In this document: positions 37,204 through 46,465 of the stretch, one piece after another
Layout: the number at the start of each line of letters is the position of its first letter
Position numbering within the stretch: the stretch's first letter is position 1
From: Clostridia bacterium
Lineage (GTDB): Bacteria; Bacillota; Clostridia; Christensenellales; CAG-138
Assembly (NCBI GenBank): GCA_017407205.1
Contig: JAFQXA010000017.1
Coordinates: forward strand, 16,177 to 80,176
Direction of reading: 5' to 3'
Length of the DNA stretch: 64,000 nt
The notes under the pieces: model-generated
Told to the model about the DNA's origin: nothing
Database searches by the model: none
Seen by the model: the letters and a program-made list of their open reading frames with translations, nothing else
Position numbers and translations under genes: made by a program

Positions 37204-37407
37204 ATGAATACAGACACGGACACGGATATAAACTACGAGCAAATTTTGAAGGTTCTGGAGCTTATTTGCACGGACGAAAAGCAAAAAACATCGGACAGAA
37301 TAACTGCGGCGAAGCTTTTACTTGAGCATACCGCCGACAAAAACGAAAAAAGCGACGGCACTTTAACCGTCGCTTTTGAAAATATTCCTATTGAATTTTG
37401 CGAATGA
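37204..37407 (+). CDS. small phage-type hypothetical protein
   Basis: 67 residues, ATG at 37204 with AAGGAGG 7 bp upstream. The middle section SDRITAAKLLLEHTADKNEK resembles the helical segment of terminase small subunits or related phage small proteins. It ends GTLTVAFENIPIEFCE. An 11-bp inverted repeat (37348-37377) falls inside the coding region near the 3' end. It may be the truncated partner of TerL. Weak call. Confidence 0.5.
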   Translation: MNTDTDTDINYEQILKVLELICTDEKQKTSDRITAAKLLLEHTADKNEKSDGTLTVAFENIPIEFCE

Positions 37408-37427
37408 AAAGCGTAAAGCTTTCAAAG

Positions 37428-38948
37428 TTATTCTTCGCCGTTCAACCTTGCACGCTTTCTTGCCGCAGCACGTGCCTTGAGCTTCTTTTCCATTGAAGTT
37501 AACATAACAAGTGCTGTTATTGCAAGTGCACACAGAACGCCCAAAACTATGAGCATTGTGACAAGTGCATTGCTTGCGGCATTATCAATTGCTATTCCCA
37601 CGCGGTCTATGGCATTGCCCTCGGCTGTGGGATTAGCGTTTATAACATCTGAAATACCGATATAATCGGCAGAAAGATTTGCTGTATATGTATAAGGGTT
37701 GCCGACGGGGTCCTTTACCTCAAGTGTAAACACAAGGTCCCTCGGCAAACCGACATATACGGTTTCTTCCATCTGTCTTGTGCCGGGCTCAACATTTGTA
37801 AGACTGCAGATTGTGCCGGCTTCCTTTTCACTTATCACAACGGACGAATAGTATATACTGCCCGTATTGTTGACCGTGAATCTTACCGTTATTGAACCGT
37901 TCTCATCAAGCGTTTTCAAAACCGCAACGCCAAACTCCATACCGAGCGAGGTGGGGTCGATATACGGACGGACGACCTTGCTCTCCGTCTTATCGCTGTA
38001 CGCCTCACCGCTTGCATCAACACCCGTTATCGTAAACACAACGTAGCGTTCCTTTTCGTTTGAAACCTTGTATGTGAGTGACTTCGTTTCGCCTACTGCC
38101 AAAGTGAATGACTCGCTCGTTACACGCTTGCCAAGCTCATCAACAATGTTTATATCCTTTATTTTCTGGTTGCCGTTGTTTGTAAGATAAAGCGTGAAAA
38201 CAACTCCGTCCTGGGTACCAAGGCCCTGCTCTACCTCAACCGTAAGCTTTGTATTTACCATACCGAGAGTCATCGGCTCTGCGCCGTCATACGTTCTCGT
38301 GTATGAACCGCTTGAATACTTTACAACAGGCTGTGAAACAACCGTTGAATAGCCCATTTTGTATTGATAGCTGTACTCATAGCTTTCACCGGGAGCAATG
38401 GTTATGCCCGAAACTATCGGCGAAGAACCTCCGATTTCCTTATCGGTTATCGAAACATTGGTTATCTGTACGGAATTCTGATTTTTAACCGTATATTTTA
38501 TTGTTATGGTCTCACCGGGTGAAGCCTGACGGGACGAAACAGTACGTCTTACACTTATCGAGTTTGCGGTGGCACGCTTTACCTTGACGGAGGTTTCCGC
38601 CGTCTTTTCCTCTCCGCCCTGCATCCACGAAACGGTAAATGTTATCGAAGTATCAAGCATTTCCTCGCTCACGCGGGCACTCGCGACGAAAGTATGCTCA
38701 CCGCCCTCGGCTATCGTGATGCCCGATGTCTGAAAGCTTACAGCATCATAGGAGCTTTTTATCTTGATATTCTCCATAGAATCAGCATCGTCATTCTTGA
38801 TTTTAAGCGAGAACGTCGCCTCTCCTTCAGATGCAAGTGCGGACGGTGATACGCTTACCGACACTGACGCTGACGCCACCACCGATATGCACATTACCGC
38901 AAACGCAACGAGCAGTGCAATTATCCATTTCCTTGTTTTTGCTGTCAT
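37428..38948 (-). CDS. exported CARDB/NEW3-like repeat protein with C-terminal membrane anchor
   Basis: 506 residues. A signal peptide (KWIIALLVAFAVMCISVVASA) is followed by four or five beta-sandwich repeats of about 90-100 residues (CARDB/DUF11/NEW3 kind, each with ITV.PG or IAEGGEH turns). A C-terminal transmembrane helix ends in a basic tail KARAAARKRARLNGEE. It is displayed outside and anchored by its own helix rather than by an LPXTG signal. Start at 38948, 4 bp after the yigZ stop, so it is last in tyrS-yigZ-this. Possibly an adhesin or envelope scaffold. Confidence 0.75.
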   Translation of the reverse strand: MTAKTRKWIIALLVAFAVMCISVVASASVSVSVSPSALASEGEATFSLKIKNDDADSMENIKIKSSYDAVSFQTSGITIAEGGEHTFVASARVSEEMLDTSITFTVSWMQGGEEKTAETSVKVKRATANSISVRRTVSSRQASPGETITIKYTVKNQNSVQITNVSITDKEIGGSSPIVSGITIAPGESYEYSYQYKMGYSTVVSQPVVKYSSGSYTRTYDGAEPMTLGMVNTKLTVEVEQGLGTQDGVVFTLYLTNNGNQKIKDINIVDELGKRVTSESFTLAVGETKSLTYKVSNEKERYVVFTITGVDASGEAYSDKTESKVVRPYIDPTSLGMEFGVAVLKTLDENGSITVRFTVNNTGSIYYSSVVISEKEAGTICSLTNVEPGTRQMEETVYVGLPRDLVFTLEVKDPVGNPYTYTANLSADYIGISDVINANPTAEGNAIDRVGIAIDNAASNALVTMLIVLGVLCALAITALVMLTSMEKKLKARAAARKRARLNGEE

Positions 38949-38952
38949 AATA

Positions 38953-39597
38953 CTATAACCCCAAATCAATATAATCCGATATATCGGTCTTTTCCACCGT
39001 TATTCTGCCGTTTGTAAGCTCTACAAGCTCAGACCTGAATGTTTCCGCCGTGTTTTCGGGAATAAACACAGAAAGCTCAACGTGTTCGCAAAAGTTTGAG
39101 TCTGTAAGCTTTCCCTTGCTTCGCACATACGCCTCAACCACGGAATAATTCTGATAATCAACCTTTACACTCATGCAGACGGCATATGTTTTTTTCATTA
39201 TGCCTGCCGCTTCAACCGCGTCCTTTGCAGTTTTCGAGTATGCACGCACAAGACCGCCCGAGCCTAAGAGTATACCGCCGAAATATCTCGTTGCAATGCA
39301 CAGAACATCGGTAATATCCTTTGCAAGAAGCACGTCCATCATCGGCTTTCCCGCTGTTGATGACGGCTCTCCGTCATCACTAAAGCGTGCAATTGCCCCG
39401 TTTTTGCCGATTCTGTATGCGAAGCAGTTGTGTGTTGCGTCCCAATGCTTTTTTCGTATCTCATTGAGCTTTGAAAGTGCTTCCTCCTCGCTCTTTACCA
39501 AAAAGCATCTGCCTATAAAACGCGACTTATTTACTGTAAATTCGATCTCGGAATCCTTCTTTACCGTCAAAAACGACGGCTGTGACATCGAGGTCAT
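38953..39597 (-). CDS. yigZ: YigZ/IMPACT family protein
   Basis: 214 residues. The UPF0029 N-terminal domain has [13 protein letters not shown]...[14 protein letters not shown]...[16 protein letters not shown] and is followed by the C-terminal ferredoxin-like domain. Homologous to YvyE/YigZ and to eukaryotic IMPACT; bacterial role uncertain. Its ATG overlaps the tyrS stop (ATGA), showing translational coupling. Confidence 0.9.
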   Translation of the reverse strand: MTSMSQPSFLTVKKDSEIEFTVNKSRFIGRCFLVKSEEEALSKLNEIRKKHWDATHNCFAYRIGKNGAIARFSDDGEPSSTAGKPMMDVLLAKDITDVLCIATRYFGGILLGSGGLVRAYSKTAKDAVEAAGIMKKTYAVCMSVKVDYQNYSVVEAYVRSKGKLTDSNFCEHVELSVFIPENTAETFRSELVELTNGRITVEKTDISDYIDLGL

Positions 39598-40820
39598 TTA
39601 CCGATTACCCTTACAAAGCCCTTTTTGCCTTTTTTAAGAATTACACCGTCAGCAAGCTTTGCTTCGTCGATTGAAGCGGATACGTCTGTAACCTTTTCAT
39701 CGTCTGCAAATACGGCGCCCTGCTCAACCATTCTGCGTGCATCGGACTTGCTCTTGCAAAGATTGCCCATTACAAGAAGGTCAACAACGCGCAAGGAAGT
39801 ACTTTCGATTGCTTCCTTATCAAGCTCAACCGTCGGTATGTTTTCAATGTTTCCGCCACCGCTGAAAAGAGCTTCCGCTGCACTCTGTGCCTTCTGAGCT
39901 TCTTCTTCGCCGTGTACCTGTGCAGTAAGCGTGTATGCAAGTGTACGCTTTGCAGCGTTAAGTGCAGCACCGCCCTCTTTGCACATTTCTTCAATTTCTT
40001 CAACGGGTATGAACGTAAGCAGGCACAAGCACTTCTTTACGTCTGCATCATCTATGTTTCTCCAGTACTGATAGAAATCATATACGGGAGTCTTCTCCTT
40101 ATCAAGCCACAAAGCGCCCTTTTCGGTCTTACCCATCTTCTTGCCTTCGCTCGTTGTCAAAAGTGCAGTTGTAAGTGCAAATGCGCTCTTCTGTTCCTTA
40201 CGGCGAATAAGATCTGCACCACCGAGCATATTGCTCCACTGGTCGTCACCGCCCATCTGCAATACACAGCCCTCTTCGCGGTTAAGTACCAAAAAGTCAT
40301 AGCTCTGCATGAGCATATAACCCATCTCAAAGAATGTCAGACCGCGTTCCATACGCTGTTTGTAGCACTCTGCTGACAACATTCTGTTTACCGAGAACAT
40401 GACGCCTATATCACGCATGAACTCAAGGAAGTTAAGCCCTCTTATCCAGTCCGCATTATTGCGGATAATAGCCTTACCGTCTGAAAAATCAATAAGTCTT
40501 GCCATCTGTGCCTGGAAGCAGGATGCGTTATGGTCAAGCTCCTCAAGTGTCATCATACGGCGCATATCCGTCTTGCCCGACGGGTCACCTATTGCAGCAG
40601 TACCGCCGCCCAAAAGCACGATGGGGCGATGTCCTGCTCTCTGCATATGGGCCATCGTCATGAGTGCAACATAGTGTCCGATATGCAGGCTGTCCGCTGT
40701 CGGGTCAAAGCCGATATAAAAAGTTACCTTTTCCTTGCCCAAAAGCTCATAAAGCTCCTCGGTATGTGAGCACTGCTTAATGTAACCTCTTTCTGCCAAT
40801 ATGTCATAAACGTTTTTCAT
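39594..40820 (-). CDS. tyrS: Tyrosyl-tRNA synthetase
   Basis: 408 residues. Class I core with the HIGH-like [11 protein letters not shown] and a KMSKS-like [12 protein letters not shown], then a C-terminal S4 RNA-binding domain ([13 protein letters not shown]). It charges tRNA-Tyr. First gene of tyrS-yigZ-repeat protein. No T-box leader is visible in the 7 bp after nadE, so transcription probably comes from further upstream or jointly with nadE. Confidence 0.95.
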   Translation of the reverse strand: MKNVYDILAERGYIKQCSHTEELYELLGKEKVTFYIGFDPTADSLHIGHYVALMTMAHMQRAGHRPIVLLGGGTAAIGDPSGKTDMRRMMTLEELDHNASCFQAQMARLIDFSDGKAIIRNNADWIRGLNFLEFMRDIGVMFSVNRMLSAECYKQRMERGLTFFEMGYMLMQSYDFLVLNREEGCVLQMGGDDQWSNMLGGADLIRRKEQKSAFALTTALLTTSEGKKMGKTEKGALWLDKEKTPVYDFYQYWRNIDDADVKKCLCLLTFIPVEEIEEMCKEGGAALNAAKRTLAYTLTAQVHGEEEAQKAQSAAEALFSGGGNIENIPTVELDKEAIESTSLRVVDLLVMGNLCKSKSDARRMVEQGAVFADDEKVTDVSASIDEAKLADGVILKKGKKGFVRVIGK

Positions 40821-40827
40821 TGGAATA

Positions 40828-42612
40828 TTAACTCCTTTTTATATTTTCGTATTCTTTAATCCAGATATTGCTCTTGATATCCGACGGCACCGTTACATAA
40901 AAGGGTGCTATCGTGAAAAGTATGTTGGGACACTCAGGTGCGCAGTTTCTTTTAAACTGCTGGGTAAAAAACCGTTTCAGGAAAACCCCAAGCGTTTTAT
41001 ATACTTCCTCCTCGGAAAACTCCGTCTCCCGTAATGCGTATTCGTAAAGCTTTTCGGGTGTCTCCGAATAAGTCAAAAACCTATACAGGAACAGGTCATG
41101 AAGCTCATACGGCCCGATAACGCTTTCCGTCTTCTGGGCAATTTCGCCTTTCTCGTCAAGCGGTAAAAGCTCAGGACTTACGGGCGTTGAAAGTATGCTG
41201 TCAAGCACGCTTTCGGCTTCTTTATAAAGCCCCTTTGCAACTGTAACGACCTTTCTCATGACGGTCTTGGGAATAGAAGCATTTATACCGTACTGCCCCA
41301 TGTGGTCACCGTTAAACGTCGTCCACCCAAGCGCGGACTCGGACAAATCGCCCGTTGCAATATCTATAAGGTTTTCCTTGTTTGCAATATCAAGCAAAAC
41401 CTGAGTTCTTTCCCTCGCCTGTGTATTTTCATACACAACGCTGTAATCATCAAGACTATGTCCTATATCTTCAAAGTGCTGAATGCACGCTTTTTCAATA
41501 TTTATCTCGCGGTATGTCGCACCAAGTGCCTCAATAAGAAGATCGGCATTGCCCTTTGTACGCTTGCTCGTACCAAAGCCGGGCATCGAAACGCCGACAA
41601 CGCATTTTCTTTGAATCCCTGCCAAGTCCGCAGCCCTTACTGCCGCAAGCAGTGCAAGCGTGCTGTCAAGACCGCCCGAAACGCCTATTATAAAGCCCTT
41701 TGAGCCTATATGTAAAAGCCTTCTCTTTAAGGCATTCGCCTGCAAATCGAGTATTCTTATGCACTCTTTTTCACATTCTTCTTCATCTCGGCTCAAGTAA
41801 GTTGCCTTATCGTCCTCTTTCTCAAGATACGGCTCAAAGGCATTAAGCTTTGAAAGGTCAGCCTCATATGTTATAAACGCATCATCCGAAAACGGCTCGC
41901 TTTCTTTTACCACTTCGCCGTTTAAAGCTATCGCACAGTACGAGTCAAACACCGCATTCGTCACGGATTCGCCGCTATTTGGCGAAGCATACAATATCGC
42001 GGCGCCCGTTCTTGCACTGTACTTTGAAAGCATCTTCTGCGTGCACGACAAGCTCTTTGCAGTTGCATTGACAGCCGACGGCATGAACACAACAAAACGA
42101 TTTTGTACCTTGGGCGTTATACATTCGTCAAATATCTCATTGCCAAACCTTACCGCCACTTTAGACATCGGTATCACAGTATTGTCCCCGTCACCGCAAT
42201 AGTCAAGCTCGGGCAGGAAGCCAAAAGGCATATACGAACAGTCACACGGCACTATAGCATGAACTCTGCCCCTTGAAACAACCGCCACAGAGCTTCTCAC
42301 GCATCCGTTTATCTCATAAGGCAACCCTACCGAGAACACAGTCGAAACCTGCTTCGTCTCCCGACAAATTCTCTCAAGTGCCCTCTTTGCACCGTCCAGG
42401 ACAATGGGCTGCCGCATAAGCGTACCAAGCGTGGCACCGACCAGGCAAAGCTCCGGCAAAGCAAGGTAATGGGTACCCTCTTTGTCTGCACGCTTCACAA
42501 CAGAAATTATCGACTCTGCATTTGCCTCAACATCACCAAGCACAAGAGCAGGCGAAGCAGCCGCAAGCTTAATTTTAACATTATACGCGCTTGCACTCTG
42601 AGCCGTTTTCAT
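40828..42612 (-). CDS. nadE: Glutamine-dependent NAD+ synthetase
   Basis: 594 residues. The N-terminal nitrilase-type glutaminase domain (about 1-270) has [13 protein letters not shown] supplying the Glu of the triad. The C-terminal ATP pyrophosphatase (NAD synthase) domain has the P-loop [11 protein letters not shown]. It amidates nicotinic acid adenine dinucleotide to NAD+. Start at 42612 with GGGAGG upstream; a start at 42672 would add 20 unlikely residues. It precedes tyrS by 7 bp on the same strand. Confidence 0.94.
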   Translation of the reverse strand: MKTAQSASAYNVKIKLAAASPALVLGDVEANAESIISVVKRADKEGTHYLALPELCLVGATLGTLMRQPIVLDGAKRALERICRETKQVSTVFSVGLPYEINGCVRSSVAVVSRGRVHAIVPCDCSYMPFGFLPELDYCGDGDNTVIPMSKVAVRFGNEIFDECITPKVQNRFVVFMPSAVNATAKSLSCTQKMLSKYSARTGAAILYASPNSGESVTNAVFDSYCAIALNGEVVKESEPFSDDAFITYEADLSKLNAFEPYLEKEDDKATYLSRDEEECEKECIRILDLQANALKRRLLHIGSKGFIIGVSGGLDSTLALLAAVRAADLAGIQRKCVVGVSMPGFGTSKRTKGNADLLIEALGATYREINIEKACIQHFEDIGHSLDDYSVVYENTQARERTQVLLDIANKENLIDIATGDLSESALGWTTFNGDHMGQYGINASIPKTVMRKVVTVAKGLYKEAESVLDSILSTPVSPELLPLDEKGEIAQKTESVIGPYELHDLFLYRFLTYSETPEKLYEYALRETEFSEEEVYKTLGVFLKRFFTQQFKRNCAPECPNILFTIAPFYVTVPSDIKSNIWIKEYENIKRS

Positions 42613-42701
42613 GTATACGCCTCCCATTTTCCATGATTTATCATTATAACATAAGTATGCCCAATTATGCAAAAGAAAGCTGCTTTTCTGTCAATTTTTC
42701 A

Positions 42702-42804
42702 TGGGGCTCCGCCCCACACCCCGGTCGCTTTTAAAAAAGCGACGGAAAACAGATGCGGGAAAATATAACAATCCCTCCGTCACGACAAGGTGACGGAGGG
42801 ATTG
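42702..42804 (-). repeat. dispersed 3'-end hairpin cassette, copy 1
   Basis: Three hairpins in a row: GGGGCTCC/GCCCC, GTCGCTTTT/AAAAGCGAC, and CAATCCCTCCGTCAC/GTGACGGAGGGATTG. It lies just after the stop of the minus-strand SLOG gene. The first two hairpins recur almost unchanged at 61413 and 61937; the third is different in sequence each time but always pairs. Confidence 0.8.
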
Positions 42805-42826
42805 TACTGTCATTTAATTAAATCAG

Positions 42827-43342
42827 TTAAACATATTCTCGCGGATCTAATATCTTTATTCGAAGACCCTTTTTCTTTGCATAATCTATCGTATACTTCG
42901 TTCCGCCCTCCTCCCCATTGAATACCGCAATAACAAAAGAACTATTGTCCACCATGTAACGGTTTCGAGCATAAAAGCACCCTCGCGTATATTGTTCTTG
43001 TAACAGGATTATCTTGTCTGCAAACTCTAAAACATTGGTATATCTTTCTTTCCATTCATCCGTCCAATTTTTTGCCTGTTCCTCATAAGGAATAGTTGCA
43101 ATAAGCTGTATGTTTTTATCACGATATTTATTTTTCATGTCCAAAACGATTTCGGCAGCCCAAATATCTACACCCATTGCCATGCCTGTATAAAATCGGC
43201 ATACGCCCAATTCAATCAGTTTTGTTATATATAAAAGCAATTCTTTTTTCAACCGCAAACAAGCCTCATCATATTCATCTTTTTTCCATGCCAGTTTCTC
43301 AGGTCTATGCCCCGTAAAACAACAAGACATCTTCAGCTTCAT
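42827..43342 (-). CDS. SLOG-family protein (DUF1273/YpsA-like)
   Basis: 171 residues. MSCCFTGHRPEKL opens a Rossmann-like SLOG fold. GMAMGVDIWAAE and the later YTRGCFYARNRYMVDNS are the conserved nucleotide-pocket segments of DUF1273 proteins. SLOG domains bind nucleotide-like ligands and in several bacterial conflict systems act as sensors; YpsA itself affects cell division in Bacillus. It diverges from an XRE regulator with three palindromic sites between them. Confidence 0.85.
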   Translation of the reverse strand: MKLKMSCCFTGHRPEKLAWKKDEYDEACLRLKKELLLYITKLIELGVCRFYTGMAMGVDIWAAEIVLDMKNKYRDKNIQLIATIPYEEQAKNWTDEWKERYTNVLEFADKIILLQEQYTRGCFYARNRYMVDNSSFVIAVFNGEEGGTKYTIDYAKKKGLRIKILDPREYV

Positions 43343-43361
43343 ATGCTTCCCCTTTCAATTT

Positions 43362-43469
43362 AACCTTGCACGGTTATAATAGCTTGATTTATTTCGTTTG
43401 TCAACCGCACACGGTTAATGTAGTCTGCATATTTTTGCTACCTTTGAAGTAAATTAACGTTGTATGGTT
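43362..43469. promoter_or_regulatory. three operator-like palindromes between SLOG and XRE genes
   Basis: AACCTTGCACGGTT (43362-43375), AACCGCACACGGTT (43403-43416) and AACGTTGTATGGTT (43456-43469) share an AAC-N8-GTT half-site pattern. Spacing is 41 and 53 bp, close to whole helical turns. On the minus strand TTGACA (43402-43397), a 17-bp spacer and TATTAT form the SLOG promoter between sites 2 and 1. Site 3 abuts the XRE ribosome binding site. The adjacent XRE protein is the likely binder. Confidence 0.65.
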
Positions 43470-43483
43470 AACGGAGTTGAATT

Positions 43484-43726
43484 ATGACATACGCACAGGC
43501 TATTGCTTTTCGCATGAATCAGATATGCGAAGAAAAGAATATTACATTGAACAGGTTGGCAACCATATCGGGATTAACACAGTCCACATTGGATAATATC
43601 TCAAAGGGACATACGAAAAATCCGTCTTTGAGAACACTGCACAGGCTCGCAGTTGGTCTTAATATGACGGTTTCCGAGTTTTTGGATTTTGATTTGATGA
43701 ATGAAACAATATTCGAAAACGAATAA
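43484..43726 (+). CDS. XRE-family transcriptional regulator
   Basis: 80 residues, almost all helix-turn-helix: RMNQICEEKNITLNRLATISGLTQSTLDNISKGHTKNPSLRTLHRLA. It has no extra sensor domain. CGGAG precedes the ATG. It probably represses itself and the divergent SLOG gene through the three palindromes. A related 82-residue HTH is encoded on the minus strand at 61554-61802. Confidence 0.88.
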   Translation: MTYAQAIAFRMNQICEEKNITLNRLATISGLTQSTLDNISKGHTKNPSLRTLHRLAVGLNMTVSEFLDFDLMNETIFENE

Positions 43727-43763
43727 AGCTCCAACAAAACATATGATGCACTAAACTAAAAAA

Positions 43764-43793
43764 AGCCCCTCCGTCACCGTTTGGCAGAGGGGT
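43764..43793 (+). terminator. Terminator after the XRE gene
   Basis: GCCCCTC / GAGGGG stem. The left arm CCCTCCGTCAC matches the arm of hairpins near 42771 and 61481. Confidence 0.5.
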
Positions 43794-43796
43794 TAA

Positions 43797-43976
43797 ATAG
43801 TTATATTGCAAACTTTTAGTTTGCAGTTATATTTTACCTTTAGGCAAAGTTATATAAAAGCCTTTGGCTTTTGTTATATTATATTCGCCACTATAGCTGT
43901 CCGTAAGACAATATCACACGGCGACAGCTGTATATCCTGCTTCGCAATATCACTCGCCTGTCAAGGCGAATATAAC
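43797..43976. repeat. tandem short-hairpin array with TATAT spacers
   Basis: About six small stems follow each other, separated by GTTATAT, ATATAAC or similar. They include GCAAAC/GTTTGC, AAAAGCC/GGCTTTT, a GTCC/GAC mini-hairpin, GCTGTC with GACAGC, and TTCGCC or TCGCCT with AAGGCGA. Stem sequences vary while the TATAT punctuation repeats every 25-35 bp. It fills most of the 308-bp gap after the XRE gene; there is no coding potential. On the minus strand it lies downstream of rplA. Confidence 0.65.
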
Positions 43977-44005
43977 TGTGGCACCTTCCATGAGAAGGTG
44001 CCACA
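43977..44005 (-). terminator. Strong hairpin after rplA
   Basis: TGTGGCACCTTC / GAAGGTGCCACA, 12-bp perfect stem, 30 bp after the rplA stop. There is no T-run of note. Confidence 0.6.
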
Positions 44006-44034
44006 AGACGAGGCTTTGTGTTTGTTCGTTTTAA

Positions 44035-44724
44035 TTAGAACTTCATGGGGTTGAACTTAACGCCGGGGCCCATTGTTGTTGAGAGAACGAGGCTCTTGAT
44101 GTATGTGCCCTTTGCTGCTGCCGGCTTTGCCTTGATGATAGCTTCCATCAATGTCTGGAGGTTCTCGGAAATCTTTTCTGTGCCGAATGAAACCTTGCCG
44201 ACGGGAACGTGTACGATACTTGTCTTATCTACACGGTATTCAACCTTACCTGCTTTGATATCAGCAATAGCTTTTGCGATGTCCATTGTAACTGTACCGC
44301 TCTTGGGGTTAGGCATCAAGCCCTTAGGACCAAGAACACGAGCTATACGACCAACAACGCCCATCATGTCGGGTGTTGCTACGCAAACGTCGAAATCGAA
44401 CCAGTTTTCAGACTGAATCTTCTGAACGAGGTCATCATCACCAACGTATTCTGCGCCGGCTTCCTGAGCTTCCTTAGCCTTTTCGCCCTTTGCAAATACC
44501 AAAACCTTAATTTTCTTACCTGTACCGTGGGGAAGAACTACCGCACCGCGAACCTGCTGGTCTGCGTGACGGGGGTCAACACCCAAACGTACTGAAACCT
44601 CAACGGTTTCATCAAACTTTGCCTTGCCTGTTGCCAAGACTGCTTCTATACCTTCCTGGGGATCATAGAGCTTCTGCTTGTCAATAGCCTTGACACTGTC
44701 TACATATTTCTTACCATGTTTCAT
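44035..44724 (-). CDS. rplA: 50S ribosomal protein L1
   Basis: 229 residues with the L1 signature region around [27 protein letters not shown] and the conserved [11 protein letters not shown]. It binds 23S rRNA at the mobile L1 stalk and can repress its own operon. It is the last gene of rpmG-secE-nusG-rplK-rplA; the usual next genes rplJ and rplL are not here. Confidence 0.97.
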   Translation of the reverse strand: MKHGKKYVDSVKAIDKQKLYDPQEGIEAVLATGKAKFDETVEVSVRLGVDPRHADQQVRGAVVLPHGTGKKIKVLVFAKGEKAKEAQEAGAEYVGDDDLVQKIQSENWFDFDVCVATPDMMGVVGRIARVLGPKGLMPNPKSGTVTMDIAKAIADIKAGKVEYRVDKTSIVHVPVGKVSFGTEKISENLQTLMEAIIKAKPAAAKGTYIKSLVLSTTMGPGVKFNPMKF

Positions 44725-44780
44725 AATTTTTTATCCTCCCTGTGGTAATAACGGCTTTTGCCTCCCACAATCACTTACAT

Positions 44781-45206
44781 TCAGTCAGCTACTGTAATAC
44801 CCATGCTGCGTGCAGTACCTGCTATCATGCTCATAGCAGTTTCTACTGATGCTGCATTAAGGTCGGGCATCTTCATCTCTGCGATCTCTTTGATCTGAGC
44901 CTTTGTTATAGAAGCAACCTTCTGTGTGTTAGGTCTGCCTGATGCTGTTTCTATACCGCAAGCCTTCTTGATGAGAACGGGTGCCGGGGGTGTCTTTGTA
45001 ATGAACGAGAATGAGTGATCCTGATAAACTGTGATAACTACAGGAATTATCAAGCCAGCCTGCTTATTTGTCTTCTCGTTGAACTCTTTACAAAAGCCCA
45101 TGATGTTTACGCCGTGCTGACCCAATGCGGGACCTACCGGCGGTGCCGGTGTTGCTTTGCCGGCCGGGATCTGCAATTTAATGTATCCCGTAATCTTTTT
45201 TGCCAT
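44781..45206 (-). CDS. rplK: 50S ribosomal protein L11
   Basis: 141 residues, opening [20 protein letters not shown], with the Pro-rich N-terminal hinge and the C-terminal rRNA-binding domain ([30 protein letters not shown]). Part of the GTPase-associated centre. AGGAGG ribosome binding site. Cotranscribed with rplA. Confidence 0.97.
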   Translation of the reverse strand: MAKKITGYIKLQIPAGKATPAPPVGPALGQHGVNIMGFCKEFNEKTNKQAGLIIPVVITVYQDHSFSFITKTPPAPVLIKKACGIETASGRPNTQKVASITKAQIKEIAEMKMPDLNAASVETAMSMIAGTARSMGITVAD

Positions 45207-45324
45207 TATGGTTTTCCTCCTAAAAATAATGTGGTGCGAGCGGCATTAAATGCCTCCCACTATGCAAACTCCCAAAAACAGGGAGCACATAAACACTTAA
45301 ACTAAAAACTCTTGCCTTGATATT

Positions 45325-45843
45325 TTATATCTTCTGAACCTGTATAAAGTCAAGCTCTACGCGTGTATCACGCCCGAACATTGAAACAACGACCTTAATC
45401 TTCTGACGTTCAGTATCAAGACCTTCAACGGTACCGATGAAGTTTTCAAGCGGACCTGATATAATGCGGACATTCTCACCGACTGTAATGTCAAGCCTGA
45501 TCGGAATACGCTCAACGCCCATTGCCGTAACTTCCTCATCGGAAAGCGGTATAGGCTTTGATCCCGGGCCAACGAAACCGGTAACGCCGCGTGTATTACG
45601 AACGACATACCATGTATGGTCGTTCATTATCATCTTTACCATGACATATCCGGGGAATACCTTGCGCTGTGTAACCTTGCGCTTGCCATCCTTGACTTCG
45701 ATGACTTCTTCTGTAGGATATTTGATTTCAAGTATCAGGTCCTCAAGATGGCGGTTTTCTACCGACTTCTCAAGGTCTTCCTTTACCTTGTTTTCATAAC
45801 CCGAATAGGTATGTACTACATACCACTTTGCTTCTTCGGACAT
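45325..45843 (-). CDS. nusG: Transcription termination/antitermination protein NusG
   Basis: 172 residues. The NGN domain (WYVVHTYSGYENKVKEDLE, later FPGYVMVKM and TRGVTGFVG) is followed by a KOW domain (VGENVRIISGPLENFIGTVEG). It binds RNA polymerase and links it with Rho or ribosomes. Canonical position between secE and rplK. Confidence 0.97.
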   Translation of the reverse strand: MSEEAKWYVVHTYSGYENKVKEDLEKSVENRHLEDLILEIKYPTEEVIEVKDGKRKVTQRKVFPGYVMVKMIMNDHTWYVVRNTRGVTGFVGPGSKPIPLSDEEVTAMGVERIPIRLDITVGENVRIISGPLENFIGTVEGLDTERQKIKVVVSMFGRDTRVELDFIQVQKI

Positions 45844-45852
45844 ATTTTCTCC

Positions 45853-46092
45853 TTACAGTGCTGCCAAAAGTCCCAAGCCCTGACCGAAAGCGAGATCCAA
45901 CAAACCGATTACAACTGCAAAGATCGCAATGAAAACGATAACCGTGATTGTATAAGAAACAAGCTCCTTGGGAGTGGGCCATGTAACCTTCTTTACTTCG
46001 CCAAAAACCTCTTTGAAGAACTTAGCAATCTTGTTCTGCTTCTTAGCCTTCTTCTCTGTCTTTGCCGGAACGTTCTTTTCCTTGTTAGCCAT
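45853..46092 (-). CDS. secE: Preprotein translocase subunit SecE
   Basis: 79 residues. A Lys-rich N-terminus is followed by FFKEVFGEVKKVTWPTPKEL, the SecE amphipathic helix signature, and one transmembrane helix. Start at 46092; upstream in-frame codons belong to the antisense of rpmG. Essential part of SecYEG. Confidence 0.95.
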   Translation of the reverse strand: MANKEKNVPAKTEKKAKKQNKIAKFFKEVFGEVKKVTWPTPKELVSYTITVIVFIAIFAVVIGLLDLAFGQGLGLLAAL

Positions 46093-46111
46093 TATATCGT
46101 CCTTTCCAAGC

Positions 46112-46261
46112 TTACTTGCTTTCCTTATGAACGGTGTGCTTGTGGCAGAAACGGCAGTACTTGCTGAACTCGATACGATCGGGATCGTTCTTCTTGTTCT
46201 TGAAAGTATTGTAGTTTCTCTGCTTACATTCTGTGCAAGCAAGTGTGATTTTAACGCGCAT
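46112..46261 (-). CDS. rpmG: 50S ribosomal protein L33
   Basis: 49 residues: starts [17 protein letters not shown], with CTEC and CRFC pairs giving the zinc-binding form. It is first in the operon; GGAGG lies upstream of the ATG at 46261. The gene order rpmG-secE-nusG-rplK-rplA is standard in Firmicutes. Confidence 0.95.
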   Translation of the reverse strand: MRVKITLACTECKQRNYNTFKNKKNDPDRIEFSKYCRFCHKHTVHKESK

Positions 46262-46302
46262 AATATACCTCCTATGCCCCATAGATGAACATACTTAAAT
46301 AA

Positions 46303-46320
46303 AGCCCCTTTTACGGGGTA
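46303..46320 (-). promoter_or_regulatory. leader hairpin of rpmG operon
   Basis: On the minus strand CCCC-GTAAAA-GGGG is followed by CTTTATTT, in the 5' leader between promoter and rpmG. It may be a weak attenuator. Confidence 0.4.
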
Positions 46321-46327
46321 CCGATTT

Positions 46328-46356
46328 AATTTACCATATCAAGGCGTTTATGTCAA
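46328..46356 (-). promoter_or_regulatory. sigma-A promoter of rpmG-secE-nusG-rplK-rplA
   Basis: On the minus strand TTGACA (46356-46351), a 17-bp spacer and TAAATT (46333-46328). Confidence 0.75.
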
Positions 46357-46465
46357 CTAAAATTATCTGTTTTTGGGCTTTTTTCAAGACTTTTTTTATA
46401 CTCTTGTGCCACGGTTTCACTCTTGTCCATACATCTTGTGGTAAACCCATTTTATATATTTTATA

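Noticed and set aside
43797..43976. Possible CRISPR array
   Set aside because: The repeated units are short palindromes of differing sequence, not identical direct repeats with unique spacers. There are no Cas genes.
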